From Nematostella vectensis (lineage: Eukaryota > Cnidaria > Anthozoa > Actiniaria > Edwardsiidae): a DNA stretch of 64,000 nt. Where the stretch lies: positions 4,455,501-4,519,500 of the forward strand of contig NC_064043.1 of the NCBI RefSeq assembly GCF_932526225.1, given 5' to 3'. Positions within the stretch are counted from its first letter, which is position 1. Each line of letters starts with the position of its first letter. The notes beneath the pieces were generated by a model, which was given only the letters and a program-made list of their open reading frames with translations, did not search any database and was not told where the DNA came from. Positions 1-15,300 of this stretch are shown here, one piece after another. Made by a program: the position numbers and the translations under genes.

Positions 1-173
1 AAAACGCAGCGTCCATAGTTAAAACATAGAGTATAAGTAAAGCCTCTTGCAAAAGCGCCAACATTGCGCTGCACACAAAACAGAATTTGTAAGCGCACGA
101 CTTTACAGCAACTCCCAATATGGTGAGTAAACAGTGCCAGCATTACTGGGCCAATGCCTCACCAGCAACGTTC

Positions 174-317
174 GCACGAGGCGCTGTTTGCACGAGGCGC
201 TGTTTGCACGAGGCGCTGTTTGCACGAGGCGCTGTTTGCACGAGGCGCTGTTTGCACAAGGCACTGTTTGCACAAGGCGCTGTTTGCACTAGGCGCTGTT
301 TGCACAAGGCGCTGTTC
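174..317. repeat. 16-bp tandem repeat, nine copies
   Basis: Nine contiguous 16-bp units of the type GCACGAGGCGCTGTTT; the last four carry single substitutions (cgag to caag or ctag). It lies 34 bp beyond the 3' end of the last IARS1 exon in the window, inside the next intron. Because 16 is not a multiple of 3, it reads open in two frames, producing spurious Cys/Arg-rich ORFs. Confidence 0.9.
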
Positions 318-350
318 GCATGCGGCTTATAACCCTCTGTTTTGCCTCAC

Positions 351-3300
351 CCTCTGAAACTGGTCAATGCTCTGGCTAAGAAAGCGATACGCATTGTACC
401 AGGGCAGAAAAACATCCTTCACAACATCCTTGACGCCTTTTTCCTGGAATTTCAGCGTCTCTGCGCGCACCACTGGCGAGTTGATCAGGTAAAGTCTGGG
501 AAATGACATATTTAGTGTGTATTATTCATTATTTTCCTTGTCATACTATGGGCGAGTTGATCAGGTAAAGCCTGGGAAATGACATATTTAGTGTGTATTA
601 TTCATTATTTTCCTGGTCATACCATGTGTGTAGGAAAGACTGGGTTGCTATGAAAAAGGGGATTAAACCGAATGGATTATCCCCACTTCTTTATACTCCG
701 ATTGTAGTCGTTTTAAGTCAAAATACACAATATTGATTTTACTAAAAATCAAATTCACATCTTCTAATTTACATTCCTACGCTACTTCGTACACTTTATG
801 TGTGAACTTCTGATGAAGACAAAAACAAATATAAAATACTAGTGATTACCCGTGAAATATTCACGGAAAAGCATTTTTTTGTTGTACAAAACTTTTTAAG
901 GTATATTTCAATCCTTCATTGTATTGGGCTTCCTGGTGCTTTAGGGGAATAGTATGCGTCATCGTAAACATTAATTAAACAGATGCCTCCCTTTTGAGTC
1001 CCCAATATATTTATCTCATATTTAATTTACCTTATAAAAAATGTGTAAAAGGCGCTTTTTATAAAATGGCGCCCGTATTTTAGTATTCCACCTTTTCCTA
1101 TATCCGTGTTGAGAACCCTGTAAAGGATGTTTTTGGCGGGAATCGGACAACCAAATTCAAACCATGCCAGTTCGTACGTTCATATATGTTTTGTGGATAA
1201 GAGAGTGGATCGTTAAATCTCGCTTTGTTGGCCTTTTTGGGCTTAGTGTATTATTTAGTGGTCAATTTCATACTTTTAATGAAAATCGATGTGACATAAA
1301 AGGTATGTGGGCCTGAAAACACAAAATGACCGCAAACTATTTGTAATGAACAAACCTTTTTTTTTAATCGAAGAGTACTTACTTCTTATAACGAGATTGA
1401 TCTGATAAAATAAGAAGTGTTGTGCACCATCAGATCAAGCGTTTATGCACCGTGATTGAATTCAAAAGTCTAGCAGTTGTAGGTAAAAGCTCTTTTCTTC
1501 CGTTTTCTTGTTTGCGAACCGTTTTGTTTATGCGCGATGGAGCTAAAGAATCTAGTTTCTTTTCGAGGTAGGAATAATGCCTTTCTAAAAAACGACAAAA
1601 AGACGGTTGTGTTGCTACAATTAATCTATCTACGCAATGAACCTTCGGCAAGTATTTTGTGCCTATTCGGAACACTTCAAAGCCGGTAACAAAATAATTG
1701 TAATGAGATGCTATTTTGGGCTAGTGCCTACTAGAAAACCGACAAAAAAACAACAAGATCACGGAACAAATTATCAAACAGAATCATACTGCCAAAAAAG
1801 GGAATCTAAAGGGACATCGTACAAGTTACGTCATTACAAAGGATTTACAGAGGTTTGCTATATTTACAGCAAACCTGTGTTAGACCAGTTGTAAAATGCA
1901 ACTGGTTTTTTTTTTCGTCGTCTTTCCTAACAACGTGCATTATTGTGCAATGCCCAGGAAGTCCATGCACCATTGTGTGTGTATTTTTTTAGTGCACTTG
2001 CTGCGACCTTACTCAGGCCTTTTTCTTACACGAAGTATCTATGCTAATCTAGCCTCCCTCATTTGTAATTCCACCTCTCAGATCCATGTTATTTGTGCAG
2101 TGGAAAATGCCAGATTCGCGATTCTATTACTGTAAATTTCACCATAGCTTTATTTTCTATCAAGTTATTGTAAAAAGTCGTGTTAAACTCGGAATGATTA
2201 CGGAAAATTTCGCTGTGTTGTACATAAGCGTCGCGTTGAGACCCGTGTAAACTTCAAACTTGCAAGTCAATCAAGTCTCAAGGCCTTATTTGTGACCTGA
2301 ACACTCAAGAATGAGCTAAAGGTATTTACCTCAATTTGCTTGGTCTATTCGGAAGTAGATATTTGAATCAGCTGATGAGAACTGTCTACTACATGTAAAT
2401 CGCCATTTTGTGTTTTTTTCATAAAGGCTTCTGTTTAGTTTTTAAAACACGTGTTGTTTCCTTTCGATAAGCTTTTCTTTTCTAAAATCAAACCTCTATC
2501 CCTCATTGAATGTCATTATATGTTTTCTGGTTACTATTTGCATTAAAAAACTAGAAGTTAAGCTTATACTTGTCTTCGTAGTGTTTTTGCGCCTGGTAGA
2601 TTACTTACTTACTTATCTTTTGCAAAATTCTACCAAAACGCTTTGCCTTTGGGGAGTAGAGAGCATAACTAGCATAGAGAAGGCACATTCACGTACAGCT
2701 AATTACATTGTAATAAAATTCAGAAAATTCTTTTTAGCCCTAATCAGTGTTATGATATGGCATTTACAATGCACATCAAGATTATATATATATCTTTATT
2801 AATTCAAAGGTGGTGATTGCAGAAAAATCTGAGTTTTGTCTTAACACAGTGAAAGCTTCATGTGATGAAGGAAAAGAACAAAGATTAGACCCTTTAAATG
2901 AACCCAGTGATGAGTCATTTGTTAACAATGTCACAAACCAGTAGAGTAATACTTAGGTATGGTTAATAATGCAACAAATGATTGTTTATTCATTTAAGTA
3001 AATGCACTTTATATAATCTAACAGTGTTATAATCTAACAGGCTTAGTCAGGAGTCCTTCAATACATTGTTTGTACTATTGACCTATTTCTGCAAATAACC
3101 TTTCCATAGACTGTTTGTTTTTAGGATAATAGAAGGTGCCCACTGTTACAATGAGTGTAAATTACCAATTCTAGGAGATGTCTGGTTCTCATATTTTGGT
3201 ACCACAGTTCGTTAGCACAAATGATTGGCTCTTGCTATTACTCTTCTAATTTTGCTAGAAGTTCAAATTTTGAAAGAACAAGTAAAGTAAGTAAGACTCC

Positions 3301-6300
3301 CCATCGAATTCCCATCAACATCAGCATAGGACAATGATTGAAACCTAATGCTGCTAATGGTTCCCATTTCACACAAGTAGATCGAAAAATAAGTATACCT
3401 AATGAATGAAAAAGTAAAGATTAATATTGACACTAGATAGAAAATACAATGAAATGCAGAACCCCACTAAATCGAACTCGACTTTTTTGTTAAAACAATT
3501 GTCCGCTTTGATAAAGATATTTAATCTTTGAGATTATTAGCTCGGCCATCGAGTATGTTGTAGTCAGTATGTTGAAGTATTTCGTATAGTATTTTTCTAC
3601 AGGCAAAGTTCAGGCAAATAATTGTTTGGCGTTAATCTTGAAATTCCCAATGTCAGAAAAGTCACTTGAATCCAGGGGGAAGAAATGGGGGAATTGCCGC
3701 ATATTGAAGGCACCGTGCTTTGTAAGCAGTCCACTGAAACAGCCTGCTACTCATCCATTACTCTATACGCACACAAAGTAAATACATCATGGGGCACGTA
3801 CCATTTCTCAACCGAGATGACAACCTTTTCAAAATCAGCTGTTTATGTAGGAAAGCCTCTTCGATATGCTTAAAAAGCCTATGTCAGCCGCCATTTTGAA
3901 AAAGGAATCAATTTCCATCGGGGGATTTGGGGAAGACAATGTGATATTTTCGGTTGAATTTGGTAAATAAAGTATCAAACAATTTTTTTAGATGGTTATT
4001 TCGAGAACTTAGTTCCATAGTGTGCCTCCCAATATTAAATCAAAACAATAACAAAGGTGCGACTGACCAGGGCACATTAACATGCCTCTGTCAACCACCT
4101 TTTGTCATCTTATTAAAATACCAAGTGCGCACGAAAGCATCCATTTCCATCGGCTGATTTGAAAAAGCTGTTGCAATATTTTCGATTGAATTTGGTAAAT
4201 AAAGCATAACATCTTATTTTAGGTGTTTTTTGGGTGTTTCTTCTTATCATTTGTCTTCCAATATTGGTTAAAAACAATAAACAAAAGTGTGGCTGACGAG
4301 GGCTCTTTAATACATATTGTAATTTCTAACTACAACCTTAAAAAACAGGTATTTCTGTTTTATTTATAAATTATACTCTTTTGCTGTATGGATTATAGTT
4401 CTGTTTGTAGGTAAAATAAATGTATGTAAAAAAAACGCTGCAATGGCAAAGTCAACCCCGACGTTTAACCAACCCTGTTTTCAAACTGCATCAAGGTTAA
4501 ACCATATGTTATAGTTACACCTAACATTGGAAACCATCGTCTTCCATTTGTTGCTTCTGTATGCAGATCATGTTCATTGTGAATGGGGTACACAAACTTT
4601 CTCGCCTTTATCTTTGGTCATAAAATTCTCGTACCAACAAAGTTGTCTAACCTGAGGGCGTCGGAGCCATGCTTGTTGATAATTTCCATAGGATCAGGGT
4701 AGTTCTTCTTTCGTTTGCTCATCTTTGCGCCATCACTGAAGGAGGCAAGCAAAACCCATTGATAAAAAGTACTTGAAAAAAAAAAGACTACAAGTGGTAA
4801 ATTCGAATTCTCTCACATAATTGCTATGCATTTTCAATATCACTAGTGGTAAAAGCTGAATCCTCACACATACTTATTATGCGTTCGCAATATCACTAGT
4901 GGTAAAAGCTGAGTCCGCACACATATTTATTATACATTTTCAATATCACAAGTGGATAAAGCTGAATCCTCACACATACTTATTATGCATTCGCAATATC
5001 ACTAGTGGTAAAAGTTGAATCTGCACACATACTTACTATGTTTTTGCAATATCACAAGTATTGGTAAAAACGAAATCCGTACAACATGACATACTACTTA
5101 CGCTGCAAGTACAAGGCCGTTAACGATTAGATTCTTGAATGGTGGCTTGTCAAACAGTGCAGTGGATATCACTAGCAGAGTATAAAACCTGCAACGAAGA
5201 ATAATTATGATCAAGGCCGATTAACGCTCAACTAAATATACAGTATTGTTAGATCCGAAAACTGGGCCCATAACTTGTTTTGCAATACAGCTTTAGTGGT
5301 ACTCGCCCTCTCATTGGTTCATTAGTGGGTCGTACGTCGCTGCACAGCCCACTTAAAAACAGCATAACACTTTAGGACCAAAAAAACCCTTCTCAAAACA
5401 CTGTTTAATAAATAACTTATTTACCTCGTTTGCCATGCGGAAAATCACGGAGCCTCAAGTTCTGGTTAAGAAATTCCCAGAATGTGGATAAGTGAATTGG
5501 TCTTAGCCATTTCAAATAGCAATGAGTCAGGATTGAAATACATCTGTTTTGCCAACGTCAAGAGGTGATGAATAAAAAAATAAGCCACCACATGGATGTT
5601 ATTTTTTTCTTTCTTACCAATCAGTAAATCCTTTAACAAAAAAAAAGGTATCAGTGCCAGCTTACCATCCTCTGGTTTGGTCAATGCCCTCTGCAATAAA
5701 GTCCGCAGGAAACGTTTTCTCAAAATCTTCTTTGCGCTCAAAGGGGTAATGGACCTGAGCATAGGGCATGCTGTGAATTGTAGCAAGCATAGTTAGCAAA
5801 CAAGCAGAGAGAAAAAAACACTCTTTATAACCAACAGTGATGTGCAAATTCATGATTTAGACGACAAACTAAAACTACCCCGCATAGGGGGAAGTGAAAC
5901 CAGAGTTTTTATTTTGCATAAAAGTATGAAAGACAGCATGAAAGACTTGTCACACAAATCTCACTAGCATTTCACTAGCAAATCAAATCCACTTGAATCA
6001 ATGTAAAATTCACTCCATCCTTAATAACACAGCAACATTCTTAGCTAAAGCATAAAGCCTACAGCACACTGGGCGATTTCGCATGTTCTTTAGCTTAAGC
6101 CTGCTCATGGCGGCAAATTAACCAATATCTGGACATCTAATTTGTCTGATGCTTGCGATCCCTAGCAATCGAATTCGCTAATTCGAGCGTATAAAATCAC
6201 CTAGTGTGTTGTAGGCTTAAATCCAGGAGTAATGATATTTTCCAAAATAATAAGCTTTTTTATTATTCTAAAAACAACAACAACAACAGTGCCACACAAG

Positions 6301-9300
6301 TAAGTTCCAGAGTCTTAACCGTGACGTTTGTCCTGTGTTAATGCGTGACGTGACATGACGTGACATTTGTCCTGTGGTAATGTGTGACATGGATGGCACC
6401 TCACCTCCCACTCTCAAACCAACAGTCGAACACTTCAGGTACTCTCCTCAGGACCCCTCGGCCAGTCTTGGAAGGGATGGTTACATGATCAACACTGTGG
6501 ATTAAGGGCCAGAGCTCTTTTCAAATAATGAATATCATCTAAACACATAGCTACATACAGACTAAAACGTCCCCCAGTCATAGACTCAAAGAATTGTATC
6601 AATCACACTGTAATGGGCTGAGCCCAGAAAGTGATAGAAAGAACTCCAAACAGGTTTTTAAGGGCTCTGAAAGGTGCCCTGAGTGTTGATGAGCTATAAC
6701 ATAGCACCAAGATGAGCAATAACATCACATGAAACTAAGCAATGAAAATAGTAGCTTGGTCTTACTTTTCTCTATGAAGGTCAGTAAGCCGGACACCAGA
6801 CAATTCGGCCAGCTCATCAACGGAGCCAACACAAACCACCTGTAATATTTTAAAATCATATAAAAATTTGGTACTTAAAAAAAACCTTACATGTATTCAT
6901 ATATTTTGTAAAATAAAAGACCAGTGAGTGTGCTAATAATGAACTTTAGTGTAAATGATGTCATCATTTTAGGGAAAAAAATGAATACTGACCTCTTGGT
7001 AGTCATCGCTGACCCAAAGTGGAATGGGTGTGCCCCAGTAACGGTTACGGGACACATTCCAGTCATGCGCATTCTGAAGCCAGTTGTGGAACCTCTTCTC
7101 CTTCACGAACTCAGGAACCCTAACATTAATATAGCCCATAAATATATCACACATAACGACACAATAATTGACTCAGGTTACATTAACAAATATTGGATCA
7201 GATTTTGAGCTGGCAAGCATATTTAACAGGATGGGATATGTGCCTTTTTGCATGAAATGTTTGCAAAAAGTAAATTGGACAATTATAACTTATCTTGCTT
7301 AAATTTACCTCAAAGTATTGGGGAGAGGGGCACAATACAAAACATCAAGAAAAATATATTTGGAGCAGGGCTATGCCTCTTTCTTTTTTTAAAAAAAAAA
7401 TATTTGGAGGGGCACATGATCCCAATACTCCACCCCATATCACAGCCCTGTATTAATTCTCAGACTAAATCAAATTTTGCAATTATTCAAAAAATAATGT
7501 CAAGATTTCAGTCTGCCACAAAGCATACACTTACCAGTAACACTTCTGATTGTTGGCTAAAAGCTTGTCCACAATGGACTCTACACGTATGAACCAACCA
7601 GGTACAGCTTTGTAAATCAGAGGGGTGTCAGACCTGTAACAGACTTAAGCTTAGACAACAACCTTTACACAGGGCAGGGGTTTTATTAGGCCCCAGCGGC
7701 CGGCGGAACCCCCAGCTTTTTTCTACCGAGCATTGAAAAAGTTGTATTAAGTTTTAATTGAACTGATAAATAAAATAACTTCCACTGCCTACTTATCAAT
7801 CTCCACCACCTACTCTGAAACTTGATTAAACCCTGCTTGGTCAGCTCCATTTTGCCTTTTTATGTAGTGTCAGATGATGTTTATCCCGGAACTGTGGAAA
7901 CTACCCTTTCTTAGTCAAAGCTGAAAATTTTTCATTATTAAAGAGGAGAGGCTGATTGAGTCCTCTTAAAAAAGGCTAATCCTGCTGCCATTTTTTGCTC
8001 CCACACAACACAATACTAATAAGGCTTTTAAGAAAGGAACTAAGATATTTTAATAGCACAAAAAAAGAATAGCACCGATAAAGGACTTCATTCACTCCTT
8101 GATGATTAGTAAGTTTTATATATCCAAATGTAAACATTAACAGAGTGGTTTATTGGCATTCTCTAATCACCTCCAGCAGAAGGGGTAGTTGTGCTTGATG
8201 GTACTCTGGTGGACCAGACGCCGATGCTGCTTCAGCCACTTGATGATGTGTTTATCAGCATCCTTGACATACTGACCAGCAAAGTCAGTCACCTCTGCTG
8301 TGAACTTGCCATTGGCATCTACAGGGCATGGCAAGCTTCCCCCTTTATGAATAACTCCATTTGCCATGCTCACACGGTAATCATCCTACAACAATAACAG
8401 AACTTGTATCTAGAGGATACTAGGATACTTATACGAAGGTGGGAACAACATCTTTTTGGGATTTGTGTTTATTGTCTTTAGTTCTTTTGAAGGGGTGAGA
8501 TTTTGTTTGGGTGTACTCACTTTGTTGGTACACTCAATACCTACTGGTAATTGGTAATACCTCTTGGAAACTGTAAACATATATGGTATATAAGGCTCTA
8601 ATCTTCTTTTCCTTGAAATAAGAATGACAGAATTCATTGAAGGATTGGTAATACCCACCTCACCAAAAGCAGGTGCAGAGTGAACAACACCTGTCCCGCT
8701 CTCCTCGGTGACATAGCTATCAGTCAGAATCCTAAATGCCCCACTTGATTTTAGCTACAAAATCACAGAACCAACAGGTCATTCATTGCATGTAAGCTTA
8801 ATATGGTAATGTCCTCACAGCTCTCATAGAACTTACCTGCTCAAAGTATGGAAACATAGGTTTGTAAGTTTTTCCTTCTAGACTTGCACCCTTGAACCTA
8901 TTCATGAAGGAATGCAAAATTCATTGAAAGATAATACTGTATAGTATCCAAGGGCTAAATACAAAAATCATCAGAAGATAACTATCTAAACCAAGAGGTA
9001 CAATAAACATACAAAGTAATGGGTTATTTCAAGATAACTATCAGAAATCCTTCTGACCACAACTTTTTAATGTAAACAGTTCACCCTACCTTTCTAAGAC
9101 AGTATACTCTTCTGGTGTCTTGAAAAGAGCATCAAGACGGGCAGCCATCATAATATAAACCTTCTCTGTGCTGTTATCTAAGCCAGAAAAATGAGACAAT
9201 TACTTTACATAGGGTCCAAATTCCCCACAGCTTTAATTTTCTGTACTCTTCTCATGTCCTGTGGCTAATAAGGTAGGGTAAGGGGTTGCAAAAGTGGTAT

Positions 9301-12300
9301 AAAGACATATTGGGCTCACAGTAACTGCCTTAAGGTAATTCCCTTGAAATAGTTCTACAACTTGGCATAAACAATATTGAAGTGAAGGGCTTTCAAAAAA
9401 TGTAATAAAAAAATAAGGGTACCCACCATGCTTTCACATCAGAGGGGCACGAGTAAAAATCCCAACTCATAGTTTTCTAAATGAGACCTATATTCTTTAG
9501 AAAATTAAGTTCTGTTTGTCAAACTGCCAAAATCCGATCTCCCAAACAATAACCCGTTAGATAATGTTCAAAACAATATTCTAAGTAGGCTATTTAGTTT
9601 ATTTCTGTACCTTTGAATTTGTTAAAAATTCGATTCTGAAGGTAATTCTTGTGATTTCTTGTACAATTTGTGTTTTTTGTCTAGTTTTCTTATAAAACCC
9701 GTAAAAATACTTCAAAATCACGCTTTTTACTGTATAAATAGGTGCAAAAAAAGAGTGTCTTTTAGTGCGATTTCTTTAATAATGTTAATATTAATAATAA
9801 TATTAAAGAAATCACACTAAAAGACACTCTGCTTTGGTTCCAAAATTATCTTTCAAACCGAAAACAATTCGTAAATTATAAAGATACAAAGTCAGAAGAA
9901 TATGATATAACCTGTGGTGTTCCCCAGAGTTCCATTCTTGGGCCCTTACTATTTCTTACATTAATGATGTCCCTAATGCCACGGAACTGTTTTCGTTTAC
10001 TCTTTTTGCTGATGACACAAACTTAGTTTTCAAATCGAAATCTGCTGAGGACATGGATGAAATTTTAAACTCCGAGCTATTCAAACTAACAGAATGGTTT
10101 AAGACAAATAAATTATCACTTTACACTAAAAAAACAAACTATATTATATTCAGAAACAGCAAAAGAAAAACGAAACATACAACCAAAATAGAGATAAACA
10201 ACGAACCTATCCAGATGGTAAATGAAACTAAATTCTTAGGACTCATCATTGATAGTCAATTAAATTGGAAGACGCATATCAACCATGTCAGAACTAAAAT
10301 CACTAAAAATGTTGGAATAATGAATGAACTTCACTTTTATTTGCCTAAATTTAGCCTAAAAACATATTTTACATTAGTTCATCCGTACATACACTATGGA
10401 AACATCAACTGGGCAAGTAATTATGACACAAGTTTAAAACGAATATTGCTTTTGCAAAAAAGGTGTGATAGAATAATAACAAATTCTCATTACCTCAGTC
10501 ACACTGAGCCCTTACTCAAACAAGAAAGGCTTCTTACGGTCTATGACATTAACACCCTTGAAACTGCATTATTCATGTATAAATTCGACAATAATCAATT
10601 ACAGGGGACTTTTGATAACTTTTTTTAAAAGAAATAATACAATCCACAGCTATAACATGAGAAATTCATGCGACTATCGCACAACTCTTAGAATAACAAG
10701 ACGGGGCCAATTTTCAATTTCGTACAGGGGTCCAAAAATCTGGAGCAACCTCACTTGTCAAGCAAAACAATGCATATCAATAAATATGTTCAAAAAGATT
10801 GTAAAGGACAATATCCTCTCTCAAAAAGCAGCTATTGATTTATAGATATGATTCTACTTTATTTCATCAAATCAGCCACATGTAAATTTAATAATAAGGA
10901 TTCCTTAGTCAAATCAAGAACATTCATATATATTTTAGTAGAGACGCTACTTAGTCTGCGACAGGGGTCTACACCTTATAAGCATTGTGCTTTAAGTAGA
11001 CTCCTCATCATCACTATTTTTTTGCATTATTATCATTATACTATTATGTGGTGAAATAAACTTGATTGATTGATTGATACCTGAGATCTATCTGCAACTA
11101 GTTTGTGTGACATGTATGACATGAAAAATTTACTGCATACTTTGGAGATAATAAAACAATATATATAATCTTATTTTTTATTTGTAAATGCCATATCACA
11201 ACACTGATTGGGGCAAGAAAGGTAAGAGCATCATCTCTTCAGGTGTGGGGTGGACTCGAGGTGTGCTCCATGAAATTAGACAGGGCTTATTGTCCTATCT
11301 TCAAATACTATCCCCACATCAGAGTTAGCACCGAAATAAGATTAAGGAAAGCTGAGAATGTGTTTTAAAATTGTTATTTCTTAAATATTTCTTTGGTTCA
11401 CTGCCCTCAATGTGCTATCACTTAGGGGTAAATTTTACACCCAAAGTAAGTCCTATTGTATTAACAATATAATTTAATTGAGAAATGTATTATTTTATTT
11501 ATGTAAGTTACAAGTAAACAACAACATTTATTTATTTTGAAGTCAAATGAGAGAGCTATAGAATATCTAGACTTGATCGAAATTTATAGAGCATAAACAT
11601 ATTTTCAAGATCAACAACACTACAAAAAAAATACAAATCTCTAGATTTTATTGAAAATGTTCCATGAAAATAAAATGACATTCAATGGAGATAAAGGTAT
11701 TTTAGGGAAATAATAAAACTTAAGCTTATCTAAAGGAAGCACCAAAGTACCAAAATAATTTTCATAGATTTAAGTACATATTTTACACTTACATGACTTT
11801 CAACACCTATGTTGTACTTTATTAAAATCGACATGGTTAAAATGATGAGACTCAATGAGAGAGATCAAGATATTTTATAGTAAGAAAATAAAATTCATCT
11901 TAGGGTAGCCGGTCAAGTGTCCAATGTAAAGTAGATTCATCAAAAATGCGATTTGTAGGAGACGATTTCCATCAATTGTTTCAAACTACTTCCACTTCAA
12001 AATAGATTAAGCAATCAAGGTAAATACCTCGAGTCCATTCATGAGTGTCCAGTGCACATTTAATTACGTCTTGAAGTAAGCTGTATGAGTCTAAAGCAGT
12101 CAGCACTTAAAGCCGCATTGTCACCAGTTTACTTCCGGTTAATTACGTAACAATCTCCGGAAAACGCGAAAGATATTTCAAAATATTGAAAGCAGTGTGT
12201 TTATTAGAAGTTTCTTTGAGGATGTGATTGATAATTTAGAGCAGATGGCCTGTTTAATATCTCGGATTTTAATAGATTCCTTTGTCTTTTAACGGTTGAG

Positions 12301-15300
12301 GTTTCCGTCAGACCTCCGGAAGTAAACTGGTGGCAATGCGGCTTTAACTTAATTCTTATCTTTAGCCGCGTGTCTCGCACTTGGGTCGCAAGTGTAAACA
12401 CGAGTAAATACAGCGAAATCAATCCAACCTGAGATGATTTTCCAAAATAACTTGGTAGAAATTGAGGCTATGATTAAATATGCAGTTATTAAATCGTGAA
12501 TCGGGCCTTCAACTGCACAAATAACATGGATCTGAGAGCTGGAATCTCAAATTCAAGATGGCGGCCATGACACAGTTTCACACCTGTCAACCTCCGAAAA
12601 TCTCAAGGCTTGAGAAATTTTGGGGGGGAGGGAAGGGGTATATTAATTTTGGGGGGAGGGGTGGGGTATATTAATTTTTTGGGGGGAGGGGTGGGTTTAA
12701 CCTTGCAGGCGCTTGCCGTATAGAAAGCTCCATGAACAGATCCACTTATAGATCTCACAAGGGTGTTAGATAAATTGTGCTACGCAAGGGAATTATTGTT
12801 TCGAATATCTTAATGGAAAATAGGTAAAATGCCGATTTTTTATAGAATAATTTTTCGGAAGGGATAAAAATCGCTAAAAAGCGGGAGATTTGGTGCTGAA
12901 CGCAGGAGAGCGGGAGAAGAGGTCCAAAATCTTAACACATCCTAATCCTAATGCGGGAGAGTTGACAGGTATGCAGTTTTAAATTATGCAAAAGCTTTTG
13001 GTAACTGTGTAAGAAAAAGGCTTTAGTAAGGTCGCAATCAATACACTAAAATAAGAAGTATCGCCCGTGGGGCAAGGGTTCTTGGGAATTGCATTGTGCA
13101 AATCGCGAGACGACAGAAAAAAAAAAACAGTTGCATTTTATGGCTGGGCTACCACAGGTATCTTTCAGTATATCTTTTTTTTGTATATATTTAACTATTT
13201 GAGCAAATAAAAAATGGGGGTAACCGAATTCGTTTCTCTGTCAAAGAGATTTTAAGTAAAAAATGTGCGCATTTTGCTTTGTTTTCTTGTACAACTGTGG
13301 CGCGGGCACACTTAATACCGGAAAATTCAAATAAACAGCGTGCGTAACTATGCGAAGAAGGGGTGCGCAGTGCAATTCAAGGGAATTACCTTAAACTGTT
13401 GCTGTACCCCCAACTGTGTGTGTATTTGTATGTTTTCTTCTCAATTTCCTCTTAATCGTATGCTTGTTAAGGTGTAAATAAGTGCTTATTATGCAATATC
13501 TGACAGGGAGGTCTTTTTTTCCTTTTTTATATTTCTTTCACTGCCTTTTTCCAGTGAATTTTAGAATTGTGGTCAATGCTATAAGGACTTATATAAATAC
13601 AGTAACAATTTCAAGCTGAAATTCCAATGGAGGGATTACCTTTGACCTTGACATATTCCATGTCTTTATTGACAACTAAAGCCAGGTTGCTAGGTAATGT
13701 CCAAGGCGTGGTTGTCCAGGCAATCATGCTGACGTCAGGGCTCTCATCAAGAGGAAAACTGACAAACACTTTTCATAGGGAAAAAAGGAAAAAAAAAACT
13801 ATATGCCTTTATATGTTAAATATAAACAAAAATAACTTCACTTGAAATTTTACAGCTGAATAAAAAATTTTTGTGTGAATTTTCTTTAGTGAATTTGAAA
13901 TCCTTGCTTTGTGATGAAATACTCTTTTTAATGTTTGTTTTTATTTACTATGCTGTGTGCTCTAATCCAAAAGAGAGACATGGGCAAATGTGTCTCAATC
14001 ATAATCAGCCTTGATCCTTTGACAATCCTTTTCTAACTGACAATTAGGCATTGGTGAGTATCAAGCATACACCTACGTATTTCAAAAAACCTTGCCAGTG
14101 CAAACAACAAATGACAGTTCCACAACTAAAGATACCATGAGTCTCATATTTTAACCAAATGCAGATGTATGGCAATGGTACCACTGGGCCCACTTAAAAG
14201 TATGTTCTAAAAGCACCCTTTGCCTGTAATGTTTGCACTGGCAACATTTCTTTTATTAATTAGGTGTGTATACCTGCAGGGTCCTGTACTTCTTTGTAGT
14301 TCTGGTTCGACTCAAAGTTTGAGAGTGGAGTGTTACACACAGTTGAGTAAGGCATGACCTAAAGAAGAACATATAAAGAAGAACATATGAGTCTCAAGTG
14401 TTCATGATAATCTGGTAATGTTTGTGGTGATTCTTGTGAATATTGTTGATGTTTTTTTTTATAATAACTTAAAGGCAGAATTGGTAATGTAATCGTACAT
14501 GTCATATACTTTAAATAAGATGTAAGAAAACATCTATATATAAGAATCTGGGTACCTTAAATCCCCGGTATACCATATTCTTCTCATGAAGCTGCTTGAA
14601 AACCCACCTGAAAAGGAAACAATGCATATGATGCTAGTGTCTAAATGAAAATAAAACAAGTGCAAAACCTTGATAGCTGTTTACCAGACAGTCTCCATGA
14701 ACCACGGGTAGAGTGTCTTGTAGTCATTCTCAAAATCAATCCATCTTCCAAGTCTACTCACGATTCGCTGCAAGGTTGACAAAAATATTTATCAATTTTG
14801 AAGAATCAAGATGAAGAAGTCCAGAAGTGAAAATAAAAACCATATGAGATAACTGGAACACTGCACTTTTTCATTACACATTGTGTACAAAACTAAATCT
14901 AACAAACCTCCCAATCTGTTGAATATCTCATGACGATTTTCCGGCATTCATCATTATATTTGGCAATACCCATCTTTGCCACATCATCTGGACCCTAGAA
15001 ACAAAACACATTAACAGTTTTAATTCATCTGAGAAAAAAATTCATCTGAGAAAAAATGCTTTCACAGTGTACTGTATTTATCAAATCCAAAGTAAATATA
15101 ACAGTTGACTATTTTACCTTTATATTTAACTTTTGGTCAATTTCATACTCCTGAAAAATTGATTTAAAAAAATTCAATAGTCAAACCTTTGCAAAATGTC
15201 AGCAACAAAAGAATTGGCATTTTTGTAAATGAATCACATACCACAGGAAGCCCATGACAATCCCAACCAAATCTTCTCTCCACATGATAACCTGTTTGGT

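Noticed and set aside
120-357. Cys/Arg-rich repetitive small proteins
   Set aside because: Explained by the 16-bp array within an IARS1 intron.
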